Source: an uncultured beta proteobacterium (lineage in GTDB: Bacteria; Pseudomonadota; Gammaproteobacteria; Burkholderiales; Burkholderiaceae_C). From it: a stretch of 64,000 bases of DNA. Shown piece by piece: positions 26,571 to 36,253 of this stretch; the stretch's first letter is position 1, and each line of letters begins with the position of its first letter. The position numbers and the translations under genes are program-made. Below the pieces are notes generated by a model that searched no databases, was not told the DNA's origin, and was given only the letters and a program-made list of their open reading frames with translations. The DNA is taken from contig CAIMZI010000027.1 of NCBI GenBank assembly GCA_903845935.1, positions 1-64,000 of the forward strand, in the 5' to 3' direction.

Positions 26571-28631
26571 ATGTCGAACAAGGCGGTGCTTGCAGAGTTC
26601 GAGAGCGGCCAAGCAACTCTGCAGCTTGCTGCGGCACCACGAATCGCAGCCCTGCAGGCGCAGGTCGGCCTGCTGCAAACCGTGGTCGACCGCGTGCCGG
26701 GCATGACCTACCAGTTTCAACGCATGGCCGACGGCCAGTACCGTCTACCCTTTGTCAGCCAGGGCGTGAACGACATACTGGAGCTCAGCGCAGAGGAGGT
26801 GCAGCGCGACGTGTCACTGACCTTCGGACGCATCGTGCCCGAGCATCTGCAGCGTATCCTCCAAGCCATTGACCAGTCCTTTGCCACGCTCAAGGGTTGG
26901 TCGGACGAGTGGCAGGTGAGCCTGCCGCGCCAGGGACTGCGCTGGCATCGCGGCATGAGTGCGCCTCCCCTGCGCCAGCCAGACGGCTCCACCCTCTGGG
27001 TGGCGCATGTGCAGGACATTACCGAGCAAAGGCAGCTGCAGGACGAGCTGGCATTGCACCGCGACAACCTGGGCGCCATGGTGCAGGAGCGCACGCTGGC
27101 ACTGCACCAGGCGCTGGAGCAGGCCCAGAGCGCCAACCGCGCCAAGAGCGAATTTTTGTCCAGCATGAGCCACGAAATTCGCACCCCGCTCAACGGCATC
27201 ATTGGCCTGGCCCAGGTGGGCATACGCACGCCGCAACTGGCCCAGGCCAGGCCCTACCTGACGCAAATTCAGGAATCGGGGCGCCTGCTGCTGGCGCTGG
27301 TCAACGACGTGCTGGATGTGGCCAAGATCGAGGCCGGCAAGCTCAGCCTGGAGCATGGGGTTGTCATGCTGCGCGAGAACATCGCACGCGCCGTGGCGCT
27401 GGTGCGTCCGCGCGCCGATGCCAAGGGCCTGGAGTTGCGCATCGAACTGGACCCAAGCCTGCCCACGGCGATTGTGGGCGACGATACGCGCCTGATCCAG
27501 GTGCTCAACAATCTGCTGAGCAACGCCGTCAAATTCACAGCCAAGGGCGCAGTCACCGTGCGCGCCTGCGCCTCGCTGGCAGAGGGCAGAGGATGGCTGC
27601 AAGTCTCGGTGCTCGACACCGGAATCGGCATGGGCGCCGACCAGATCGCACGCCTGTTCACCCCGTTTGCGCAGGGCGACACGTCGATTGCACGCAAGTA
27701 CGGCGGCACTGGGCTGGGGCTGACCATTAGCAAGCAGCTGGTGGAGCTGATGGGCGGGCAGATCGACCTATCCAGCCAGGCCGGTCTGGGCTCTTGCTTT
27801 AGCGTGCGCCTGCCGGTACAGGTGGCCTTGGCGCCGACGTCGGCAGCCCAGGCCGAAAGCAGTGGCGCGACGCTGCAGCGCCTGGCGGGCATGCGCATCC
27901 TCGCGGCCGAGGACGATCCGGTCAACCAGTGGGTGCTGCGCGAGCTGCTGGAACAGGAAGGGGCCGTCATCCAGATTGAGGCCGACGGTCTGCTGGCACT
28001 GGACCTGCTGGCCGGCGCACAGCACTTTGATGCCCTGGTGACCGACATCCAGATGCCCGGCATCAATGGCTATGAAACGGCGCGCCGTGCCCTGGACTTG
28101 CGCCCGAGCCTGCCGGTCATTGGCCTGAGCGCCTACGCCATGCCGCAGGATAGCCAGCGCTGTCTGGATGCCGGCATGCGGGCCCACATCACCAAACCCG
28201 TGGACGTGAACCAGTTGGTGCATGTCTTGCTGCAGGCCTGCGATCGGGTCGCCGCCACGCCAGCGTCCGCGGCCGAAGCCGCCCGGTCGCTGGTGGACTG
28301 GGCCGAGCTGGACCAGCGCCTGAACAAGGCGGCCAGCCGAAGGCAGTTCTTGCAGACCTTTGTGGACTTTTATGCCGACGTACCCGCAGCCATGTTGCGT
28401 CATCTGTCAGCGGGCGAGCATGAGGCGCTGCAGCAGCTGGTGCACAAGCTGCAAGGCTCGGCCGGCTTTCTGGGTGCTGCTGGCACCCAGGCCAAGGCGC
28501 AACAGCTGGAATTGCTGCTGATGCACTCAAGCGTCCTTCCTGGTGACCTGGTGCAACAACTGGCGGCCCGGCTGGACCAGTTGTTGGCTCAGGTTGTCCA
28601 GCGTTTGCAAGAGCCGAACAGCGCTACCTAA
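26571..28631 (+). CDS. PAS hybrid sensor kinase with REC and HPt domains
   Basis: [49 protein letters not shown], HPt region [14 protein letters not shown]. Confidence 0.93.
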   Translation: MSNKAVLAEFESGQATLQLAAAPRIAALQAQVGLLQTVVDRVPGMTYQFQRMADGQYRLPFVSQGVNDILELSAEEVQRDVSLTFGRIVPEHLQRILQAIDQSFATLKGWSDEWQVSLPRQGLRWHRGMSAPPLRQPDGSTLWVAHVQDITEQRQLQDELALHRDNLGAMVQERTLALHQALEQAQSANRAKSEFLSSMSHEIRTPLNGIIGLAQVGIRTPQLAQARPYLTQIQESGRLLLALVNDVLDVAKIEAGKLSLEHGVVMLRENIARAVALVRPRADAKGLELRIELDPSLPTAIVGDDTRLIQVLNNLLSNAVKFTAKGAVTVRACASLAEGRGWLQVSVLDTGIGMGADQIARLFTPFAQGDTSIARKYGGTGLGLTISKQLVELMGGQIDLSSQAGLGSCFSVRLPVQVALAPTSAAQAESSGATLQRLAGMRILAAEDDPVNQWVLRELLEQEGAVIQIEADGLLALDLLAGAQHFDALVTDIQMPGINGYETARRALDLRPSLPVIGLSAYAMPQDSQRCLDAGMRAHITKPVDVNQLVHVLLQACDRVAATPASAAEAARSLVDWAELDQRLNKAASRRQFLQTFVDFYADVPAAMLRHLSAGEHEALQQLVHKLQGSAGFLGAAGTQAKAQQLELLLMHSSVLPGDLVQQLAARLDQLLAQVVQRLQEPNSAT

Positions 28632-28635
28632 GCCC

Positions 28636-29034
28636 ATGACAAGCCCGGCAGCCACGGCTCAGGACTCTAGCGAGCGCAGCATCAGCGTTGTTGCCGCAGC
28701 GCCCGCCATGCACTTCACTCTGCAGCGCCATGCCGATGGGCTTTACGCCTGCGCCGCATGCAGCGAAGCCTGTGTTGATGGGCTGCAGCTGGCGCGGGCT
28801 GCCAGGCCTGCAGACTGGGTCCGGCAGTGGTTCAACCGGGTCTTGCCCACAGACCTGCCAGGCATTGTTTTTGCCATCGAGACTGCGGCTCTCAACCGTC
28901 GGCCGCTGCAGCTGCAATGGAGCCACCATATTCCGGGCCAAGGCATCCAGTCCCTGCAACTGCGCTCCGGTGAACCCCAGCCCCTGGCCGATCGCAGTCA
29001 GCTGTGGCGGTGCCAGGTGCTAGCTACTTTTTGA
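28636..29034 (+). CDS. Small PAS-like protein with CAACSEAC cysteine cluster
   Basis: PAS-like layout WVRQWFNRVLPTDLPGI...LQLQWSHHI; co-directional with flanking sensory genes. Confidence 0.45.
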   Translation: MTSPAATAQDSSERSISVVAAAPAMHFTLQRHADGLYACAACSEACVDGLQLARAARPADWVRQWFNRVLPTDLPGIVFAIETAALNRRPLQLQWSHHIPGQGIQSLQLRSGEPQPLADRSQLWRCQVLATF

Positions 29035-29050
29035 ATTTTCAGGAGGAAAT

Positions 29051-29431
29051 ATGAACGTGCAATTTGAAGGCAGGAATGTATTGACGGACCTGCACGCCTT
29101 GATTGACAGCCAGCTCGATGCGCTGGATTTTGGCGTCATCGCCTTTGACGCAGGCATCGTGGTGCGGCGCTACAACCTGACCGAATCCCAGGCCACCGGG
29201 GTCAAGCCGGAGCGGGTCATAGGCTGCCATCTGTTTACCGAAGTGGCGCAGTGCATGAACAACTTCATGGTGGCGCAAAAGTTTCTGGACGCGAGCGAAG
29301 CCGCACGCCCCCTGGACGAGAGCCTGGACTTTGTGCTGACCTGGCGCATGCGCCCGACTCCGGTCAAGCTGCGCCTGCTCTCCCATCCCGACATCGGTTT
29401 GCAGTATCTGCTGCTCAAGCGCACCTCTTGA
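29051..29431 (+). CDS. Photoactive-yellow-protein-like PAS protein
   Basis: QLDALDFGVIAFDAGIVVRRYNLTESQATGVKPERVIGCHLFTEVAQC...FVLTWRMRPTPVKLRLL aligns with PYP from memory; Tyr42, Glu46, Thr50 and Cys69 equivalents retained. Confidence 0.7.
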   Translation: MNVQFEGRNVLTDLHALIDSQLDALDFGVIAFDAGIVVRRYNLTESQATGVKPERVIGCHLFTEVAQCMNNFMVAQKFLDASEAARPLDESLDFVLTWRMRPTPVKLRLLSHPDIGLQYLLLKRTS

Positions 29432-29443
29432 GCGGAGCAGGCG

Positions 29444-30166
29444 ATGCCACAGAACTTTGAAACCTTGTACGAGGAGCTGCTGCAGTTTCTGTACCGCACC
29501 CCCTGGGGACTGGTGCAGGCCACGCGCAAGGGCGATATCCAGATGCTCAACCCGGTGGCCGCCAAGCTGCTGATGCCGCTGGCATTCAACGGGCGCTTGG
29601 ATAACATTTTTGATCTGTTGCGCAGCGGCCGACCCGAACTCCAGGCCCTGGTGGAAGCCAGCACGCAGCCCTATTGCGTGGTCTGCGAAGACCTGCCCCT
29701 GCCCGGCATGTACCAGCAGGTCGTGGGGGCCGCGCCCAGCAGTGTGAGCATCAGCATCTTCGCGCAGAATCAGGACCTGCTGATGCTGGTGTTGCGCGAG
29801 TCATACCTTGTGGAGCGGGTCGGCAACCCGAGCCAGGCGGCGGAACTGCATGCGCTACAAAATCTGCAGCAACTGGGCGTGATCAAGACGCGTCAGGCCC
29901 TGGTTCACTGGTCCAATCCGACGGCGCAACGCATGCTGGGCTATTCGGGCAAGCAGTTGCTGGGCGCCCCGTTTACCGATCTGTTTGCCAATGGCGTGGG
30001 CGAAATGCTGTTGGAAGCCTGCATGCCCACCCTGATGGCGGGCGCCAGCTACTCCAACCGTCTGACCCTGTTGCCACGCTCGGGCGGCACTGTGACGCTG
30101 GACCTCACCGCCACCAGCACTGCCCAGCCGGAAATTCTCTGGACCTTGATGGAGGTAGTGGCTTGA
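29444..30166 (+). CDS. PAS-domain protein without recognisable output domain
   Basis: [33 protein letters not shown] and [30 protein letters not shown]. Confidence 0.65.
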   Translation: MPQNFETLYEELLQFLYRTPWGLVQATRKGDIQMLNPVAAKLLMPLAFNGRLDNIFDLLRSGRPELQALVEASTQPYCVVCEDLPLPGMYQQVVGAAPSSVSISIFAQNQDLLMLVLRESYLVERVGNPSQAAELHALQNLQQLGVIKTRQALVHWSNPTAQRMLGYSGKQLLGAPFTDLFANGVGEMLLEACMPTLMAGASYSNRLTLLPRSGGTVTLDLTATSTAQPEILWTLMEVVA

Positions 30167-30344
30167 GGATAGGTCGATGGGTCGGCATTGGAAGGTGCCA
30201 GTTCGGGGAATTGTCCGCAGGCCGGCAACAATAGGGCCCAAATTTTGGTTTTATCCTGACCTAAGTCAGTTTCATGGCCTTGGTTTGGTGAACAATGGGT
30301 GCCTAGCCATCCGGCGGGCGGATGCATCCATTACAAAGACCCAT

Positions 30345-32144
30345 ATGAATCTCACAAACATCGGGATAGGCAAGCGTCTGGGCATTGGATTCGGGATTGT
30401 CATCCTGCTTCTGGTGCTGGTCGCGACAATTGCAGTCAGCCGCATCAACCACATGAGCGACAGCGCCAACAGCATCCTCAAGGACCGCTATGTCAAGGTG
30501 GCGATGCTCAATGAAGTCCAGGATCACCAGAACAACCAGGCGCGCTTTCTGCGCAATGCCATCATTTCGGCCAAGGACGCCGAGCAAATGAAGTCCTGGC
30601 TGCTCAAGTCGGACGCCGAGTCCACCGCCAACACCGAACTGTTCAACAAACTTAAACCGCTGGTCCGCAGCCAGACAGGGCTGGCATTGATGGAGGCTAC
30701 TTTGCCCAAGCGAGCGGTCTATGCCGAAGCGCGCGGCAAGCTGACCAAGCTGCTGGAGGAAGGCAAGTTGGATGAAGCTGGAAGCTATCTGCTGGTGGAC
30801 TTCCAGACTCCGCAAAAGGAATATTTTGATGTCGTGCAGGCGTTGATCATCCACCAGGAAGATGCGATGGCCCGAGACGGCCAGACCATGGAGGCGGATG
30901 GTGTGTTTGCCAAGAGCATGACCGAGGGCTTGACCGTATTAGCCGCGCTGATTGCCGCCTTGGTGGCGGTGACTCTGGCGCGCTCGATTACCGGGCCTAT
31001 TGGCGAGGCCGTGGCCTTTGCCTCCAAGGTGGCCGGTGGAGATTTGAGCTCCAGCGTCTCCAACCGTTACGGCGATGAGACCGGTGCGCTGCTGGCAGCC
31101 TTGGGCCATATGCAGGAAAACCTGGTGCGCATTGTGGGCAACGTGCAGCGTGGCTCCGAAGGGGTGGCCACCGCCAGCGCCGAAATTGCCCAAGGCAATA
31201 ACGACCTGTCGGCGCGTACCGAGCAACAGGCCAGCGCGCTGGAGCAGACGGCCGCCTCAATGGAAGAGCTGAGCTCCACCGTGCAACAAAATGCCGACAC
31301 GGCGCGCAAGGCCAACCAGCTGGCCATGACGGCATCCGGCGTTGCCATCCAGGGCGGCGAGGTGGTGGGCCAGGTGGTCCAGACCATGAAGGGCATCAAC
31401 GACGCCTCGCGCAAGATTGCCGACATCATCGGCGTGATCGATGGCATTGCCTTCCAGACCAATATCCTGGCGCTGAATGCCGCCGTGGAAGCCGCGCGTG
31501 CCGGAGAACAGGGGCGTGGCTTCGCCGTTGTGGCCAGCGAGGTGCGTTCCCTGGCTGGACGCTCGGCCGACGCCGCCAAGGAAATCAAGACCCTGATCGG
31601 CGCCAGCGTGGAGCGGGTGGAGCAGGGTACGACCTTGGTCGATCGGGCCGGAGCCACCATGAGCGATCTGGTGGATTCGATCAAACGGGTGACCGATTTG
31701 ATGGCCGAAATCAGCGCTTCCAGCAGCGAGCAGGCCGCCGGTGTCAGCCAAGTGGGCGAGGCCGTGACGCAAATGGACCAGGTGACGCAGCAGAATGCCG
31801 CATTGGTGGAAGAAATGGCCGCTGCCGCGTCGAGCCTGAAGTCTCAGGCCAGCGAGCTGCAGCAAACCGTGGCGGTGTTCAAGCTGGGGTCCGGAGCACA
31901 AGCGGCCTTCCTGCCCAAGGCCCATGTCCGGGCGCCCGCTCAAAAGGCCGCGCCCTTCAAGGGTCAGGAGCGTCGCCTGGATGCGCCCGCACCGCGCCCG
32001 GCACCGGCAGCAGCCGCACGGCCTGCACCCATGAGGGCAGCCGTTGCGCTGCCCAAGCCCGCCGCCGCGAAGCCTGCTGCCAAGCCCGCACCCAAGGTGG
32101 TGGCATCGGCCAGCAAGTCCGATGACGAGTGGGAGACTTTTTAA
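30345..32144 (+). CDS. Methyl-accepting chemotaxis protein (4HB type) with C-terminal WETF tether
   Basis: TM plus 4-helix bundle N-terminus; MCP hairpin [52 protein letters not shown]-terminus DDEWETF. Confidence 0.96.
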   Translation: MNLTNIGIGKRLGIGFGIVILLLVLVATIAVSRINHMSDSANSILKDRYVKVAMLNEVQDHQNNQARFLRNAIISAKDAEQMKSWLLKSDAESTANTELFNKLKPLVRSQTGLALMEATLPKRAVYAEARGKLTKLLEEGKLDEAGSYLLVDFQTPQKEYFDVVQALIIHQEDAMARDGQTMEADGVFAKSMTEGLTVLAALIAALVAVTLARSITGPIGEAVAFASKVAGGDLSSSVSNRYGDETGALLAALGHMQENLVRIVGNVQRGSEGVATASAEIAQGNNDLSARTEQQASALEQTAASMEELSSTVQQNADTARKANQLAMTASGVAIQGGEVVGQVVQTMKGINDASRKIADIIGVIDGIAFQTNILALNAAVEAARAGEQGRGFAVVASEVRSLAGRSADAAKEIKTLIGASVERVEQGTTLVDRAGATMSDLVDSIKRVTDLMAEISASSSEQAAGVSQVGEAVTQMDQVTQQNAALVEEMAAAASSLKSQASELQQTVAVFKLGSGAQAAFLPKAHVRAPAQKAAPFKGQERRLDAPAPRPAPAAAARPAPMRAAVALPKPAAAKPAAKPAPKVVASASKSDDEWETF

Positions 32145-33259
32145 AACAACACCACGCCGCGGATCGACTCGCCGCTCTTCATCAGCTCGAAGCCCTTGTT
32201 GATGTCTTCGAGCGGCATGGTGTGGGTGATCAAGCTGTCGATGTTGATCTTGCCTTCCATGTACCAGTCCACTATTCTTGGCACATCGGTGCGGCCCCTG
32301 GCGCCGCCAAAGGCCGAGCCCTCCCACTTGCGGCCTGTCACCAACTGAAACGGCCGGGTGCTGATTTCGGCACCGGCCTCGGCCACGCCGATGATGATGC
32401 TGCGGCCCCAGCCCTTATGTGTGCATTCCAGCGCCTGGCGCATCACCTGGGTGTTGCCAATGCACTCAAAACTATAGTCGGCGCCGCCATCGGTTAACTG
32501 CGTGATGGCATCGACGATATTGCCGCCCGCTGCCTCAATGTCCTTGGGGTTCAGGAAGTGCGTCATGCCAAATTGACGCGCCATGGCTTCGCGTGCCGGG
32601 TTCAAATCCACGCCAATGATCTTGTCGGCGCCCACCATCTTCAGCCCCTGAATCACGTTCAGGCCAATGCCGCCCAGACCGAACACCACGGCGTTGGCGC
32701 CGGCCTCCACCTTGGCCGTGAAGATCACCGCACCAATGCCGGTGGTGACGCCGCAGCCGATGTAGCAGACCTTGTCAAAGGGCGCGTCCGAGCGGATCTT
32801 GGCCAAAGCGATCTCTGGCACCACGGTGTAATTGCTGAAGGTGCTGGTGCCCATGTAGTGAAAAATCGGGTCGCCATTCAGGCTGAAGCGGCTGGTGGCG
32901 TCGGGCATCAGGCCCTTGCCTTGCGTGCCGCGGATCAGCTGGCACAGATTGGTCTTGCGGCTCAAGCAGAACTTGCAGCTGCGGCATTCCGGCGTGTACA
33001 GGGGGATGACATGGTCGCCCTTCTTGAGGGTGGTGACGCCCGGTCCCACATCGACCACAATGCCCGCGCCCTCGTGGCCCAGGATGGCGGGGAATATGCC
33101 CTCGGGGTCGGCGCCGCTCAGGGTGTAGTAATCGGTGTGGCAGATGCCGCTGGCCTTGATTTCGACCAGCACCTCGCCCGCGCGGGGGCCTGCTAAGTCA
33201 ACGGTTTCAATGGTCAGCGGTTGACCGGACTTCCAGGCGACGGCGGCTTTGGTTTGCAT
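32141..33259 (-). CDS. frmA: S-(hydroxymethyl)glutathione dehydrogenase / class III alcohol dehydrogenase
   Basis: [57 protein letters not shown]. Confidence 0.95.
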   Translation of the reverse strand: MQTKAAVAWKSGQPLTIETVDLAGPRAGEVLVEIKASGICHTDYYTLSGADPEGIFPAILGHEGAGIVVDVGPGVTTLKKGDHVIPLYTPECRSCKFCLSRKTNLCQLIRGTQGKGLMPDATSRFSLNGDPIFHYMGTSTFSNYTVVPEIALAKIRSDAPFDKVCYIGCGVTTGIGAVIFTAKVEAGANAVVFGLGGIGLNVIQGLKMVGADKIIGVDLNPAREAMARQFGMTHFLNPKDIEAAGGNIVDAITQLTDGGADYSFECIGNTQVMRQALECTHKGWGRSIIIGVAEAGAEISTRPFQLVTGRKWEGSAFGGARGRTDVPRIVDWYMEGKINIDSLITHTMPLEDINKGFELMKSGESIRGVVLF

Positions 33260-33412
33260 GGGATTTCCTTGGTGCGTAGGGGGGCGGTGAGCGTCTGCAA
33301 TCGGTGGCTTGTCTGCGATTATGGTTTGTAAGGCCGCAGCCGAAGTGAACGCGCCAAATCGGCTGTCCGACTTAGGCACGTTAAGCTCAAGCTCCTTGAA
33401 TAGGAGTAGTGA

Positions 33413-33718
33413 ATGATCGAAGGACTGGTAGCGGGCAACATCTGGGGCGAACCCGAAAAGCGCATGGGCAAGAACAGCAGCATTTTTGTCGTGGCCAAGG
33501 TGCGGGCGCAGGGCACGCAGCCGGAGTTGGTGATCACCAATGTGATCGCCTTCGACACTGTGGTTTGCAAAGACCTGCTGGCGCTGCGCGATGGCGACGC
33601 CGTGTCGCTCTGCGGCAGCCTGTCGCCCAAGGTCTGGATCGACAAGCAGGGTGTGAGCCGCGCCGCGCTGGACATGATTGCCAGCCGGGTGATGGTTCTT
33701 GAGGCGAGCGCGCAATAG
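33413..33718 (+). CDS. SSB/OB-fold-like small protein
   Basis: LVAGNIWGEPEKRMGKNSSIFVVAKVRA...VVCKDLLALRDGDAVSLCGSLSPKVWIDKQG resembles an OB-fold layout. Confidence 0.6.
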   Translation: MIEGLVAGNIWGEPEKRMGKNSSIFVVAKVRAQGTQPELVITNVIAFDTVVCKDLLALRDGDAVSLCGSLSPKVWIDKQGVSRAALDMIASRVMVLEASAQ

Positions 33719-33793
33719 GTGCCAGCGCGGTGTGCCATGAAAGGCCATTGCAGACCGGGCTGCGCTTAGCCCAGCGGCTGCCGATAATGGGCG

Positions 33794-34786
33794 ATGTCCA
33801 AGACCACACTCTCCATGCTCGATCTGGTGGCCGTCCGCGAGGGCGGTAGCGTTGCCGAGGCGATTGCCATCGCCGTGCAAACCGCGCAGCACGCCGAGCA
33901 ACTAGGCTTCACCCGCTACTGGCTGGCCGAGCACCACAACATGCCGGGACTGGCCTGCTCGTCCACCGCTGTGCTGGTCGGCCATATCGCCGCCGCAACG
34001 AAAAGCATACGCGTGGGCTCGGGCGGCATCATGCTGCCCAACCATGCGCCGCTGGTGGTGGCCGAGGCCTTTGGCACGCTGGAGGCCATTTACCCGGGTC
34101 GCATCGATCTGGGTCTGGGCCGCGCGCCCGGCACCGACCAGATCACCATGCGCGCCCTGCGCCGCAACCGCGCCGAGACCGAGGAGGACTTTCCACGCGA
34201 GGTGGCCGAACTGCAGCAGTTGCTGGGGCCCATCCAGCCCGGCCAGCGCGTGATCGCCTCGCCCGGTGCGGGCACCAAGGTGCCGATCTGGCTGCTGGGC
34301 AGCAGCCTGTTTTCGGCGCAGCTGGCAGCGCAACGCGGCCTGCCCTATGCCTTTGCCTCGCACTTTGCGCCGCGCATGCTGATGCAGGCCATAGATCTCT
34401 ACCGCAGCATGTTCCAGCCATCTGCCACGCTGGCCAAACCGCGTGTGGTGGTGGGTGTCCCGCTGGTGGCCGCCAGCACAGACGACGAGGCGCAGTTCCT
34501 GGCCAGCAGCATCTTCCAGCGCGTCTCGGGAATTGTGCGCGGCGAGCGAAAGTCGCTGCAGCCGCCGCTGGCAGGCTACCTGGAAAGCCGCGACCATCAA
34601 GAGCGCGCCGCGATTGCCGACTTTTTGGCCATGGCCGTGATCGGCGGACCGGCCACGGTGGCCGAGCACTTGAAAAAAATCGCCGAAGTGACCGAGGCCG
34701 ACGAGCTGATGCTGGTCTGCGATATTTTCGATACCAAGCTGCGCCTGCGTTCGTTAGAGATTGCAGCGGCGGCCATGTCCGCCTGA
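33794..34786 (+). CDS. LLM class flavin-dependent oxidoreductase (luciferase family)
   Basis: [60 protein letters not shown]. Confidence 0.95.
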   Translation: MSKTTLSMLDLVAVREGGSVAEAIAIAVQTAQHAEQLGFTRYWLAEHHNMPGLACSSTAVLVGHIAAATKSIRVGSGGIMLPNHAPLVVAEAFGTLEAIYPGRIDLGLGRAPGTDQITMRALRRNRAETEEDFPREVAELQQLLGPIQPGQRVIASPGAGTKVPIWLLGSSLFSAQLAAQRGLPYAFASHFAPRMLMQAIDLYRSMFQPSATLAKPRVVVGVPLVAASTDDEAQFLASSIFQRVSGIVRGERKSLQPPLAGYLESRDHQERAAIADFLAMAVIGGPATVAEHLKKIAEVTEADELMLVCDIFDTKLRLRSLEIAAAAMSA

Positions 34787-34799
34787 GTAGGGGTAGCGC

Positions 34800-36167
34800 T
34801 TAGCGCAGCTGCGTCTTCAACAGCAGCAGTCGCTCGGTGCGCGAAATGGCAATGCGGGCGCAGGCATCGATGATGCGGTCTAACATCTCCGGCGCCAGCG
34901 TTGCCAGAAATTCCACGGGGCCGATTTCGCCTGCCACCATGCGCCCGGAATTGAGCAATGCCACAGCACTCCCGGCGGGTCCCAGGCAACGGTACATATA
35001 TGCCGTCAGAGGGGAGACGGTCAGGTCATTCTTGGAGTCCTGGGGTCTGCCCTTTTCCAGCAGCAGCAGGATTTGCGTGTCCAGGCCCGGCGTGTCGGGG
35101 CCTTGTGGCAGGTAGTCCTCAATGCGTTCCGGTACGCCCTGTGGGGAGCGGATGTCGCCCAAAAACATGGACACCGGGCCGTTGCCGCCGGTGGCTCTTG
35201 CCAGCGCTTCGATGATGCTGATGGAGGTGATCTTCAGGCGCAAGAAGGCGCAGGTAAAGTCGATATTGGTGGCAGCGGCTGCCGTCAGACGCAGGAACTC
35301 CTGCGGCGAGGGTTGCTCGCCGTAGCGGCTGAACACACGCCCGGGTTGCAGGGAGTCCAGAAACGCCTGCATGCGGCTCAGCGCTTCGCGGTAATCCTGC
35401 AGGGTGTAGACGCCCACCGAGGCCAGGGGCGCATTCGATTCTTCAATCAGCAGCCAGGTGGCGGACACGAAGCGGGCCGGATCGGGCTCGGCAAAGCCGC
35501 CCACATCGCGATTGGCCATGCGGATAGCGTCGCTCATCACAGCGCCAACATAGCTATCAAGCGCGGCCCCATCCGACATTCCCAGCCGCTTGCGTGCCTG
35601 CTGGCGCACCCGTTCTGCCAGGGCCTGGCTGCAGTCCCGGCCATCGGCTTCGGGCGCGCGAAAGGGCACCGTCGCCTCGATGCAGGCGAGCACGGCAATC
35701 AGGTCTGGTTCTGCGAGATGCGGCTGCAGCAGGCGTGCGGCCACCACGGCACTGAAGAATTCGTTCATGCCCCCAAAAAGCGGCAGCGCCTGGCCGGAAT
35801 GAAAGCCAAACAGTTCCAGGCAGAGCTGCAGGGTGCGGTCGTCGGCGGCGATGTCGCGCAGCAACATGTCGTCGCCCAAGCGGCGCGCCAGGGGGTGCAG
35901 CAGGTCGGCCGCCCGGGCTGGGAAACCGTCGTCCAGCTGGATATAAACGAGGTCGTGAAAGCTGGCCGCCAGCACCTGGCGTGGGCTCATGCCTTCGCAC
36001 ATGTAAAGCGCATGGCCCGAGCTATGGTAATGCCGTCTGGGACTTTCCATGGCGCTGTGGATCAGCACTGCCATGTGTTCAACCTGCGCTATGGAAACCC
36101 GGGCCTGCAGTGCGTCAAACGAGGCCTGCAGAAGCTGGATGAAGCGGTTGATGTTGGCAATCGTCAT
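34800..36167 (-). CDS. HD-like phosphohydrolase-type protein, function unknown
   Basis: HYHSSGHALYMCEGM and VLAASFHDLVYIQLD resemble an HD metal-binding arrangement. Confidence 0.5.
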   Translation of the reverse strand: MTIANINRFIQLLQASFDALQARVSIAQVEHMAVLIHSAMESPRRHYHSSGHALYMCEGMSPRQVLAASFHDLVYIQLDDGFPARAADLLHPLARRLGDDMLLRDIAADDRTLQLCLELFGFHSGQALPLFGGMNEFFSAVVAARLLQPHLAEPDLIAVLACIEATVPFRAPEADGRDCSQALAERVRQQARKRLGMSDGAALDSYVGAVMSDAIRMANRDVGGFAEPDPARFVSATWLLIEESNAPLASVGVYTLQDYREALSRMQAFLDSLQPGRVFSRYGEQPSPQEFLRLTAAAATNIDFTCAFLRLKITSISIIEALARATGGNGPVSMFLGDIRSPQGVPERIEDYLPQGPDTPGLDTQILLLLEKGRPQDSKNDLTVSPLTAYMYRCLGPAGSAVALLNSGRMVAGEIGPVEFLATLAPEMLDRIIDACARIAISRTERLLLLKTQLR

Positions 36168-36253
36168 GCTGCTTTCAAGGGTAGGTGGGTTCGCCGTCGC
36201 GTGCTGGAATGGTATCGTACACAAGCACCTCAACAACACCTCGCGGGAAGTCT

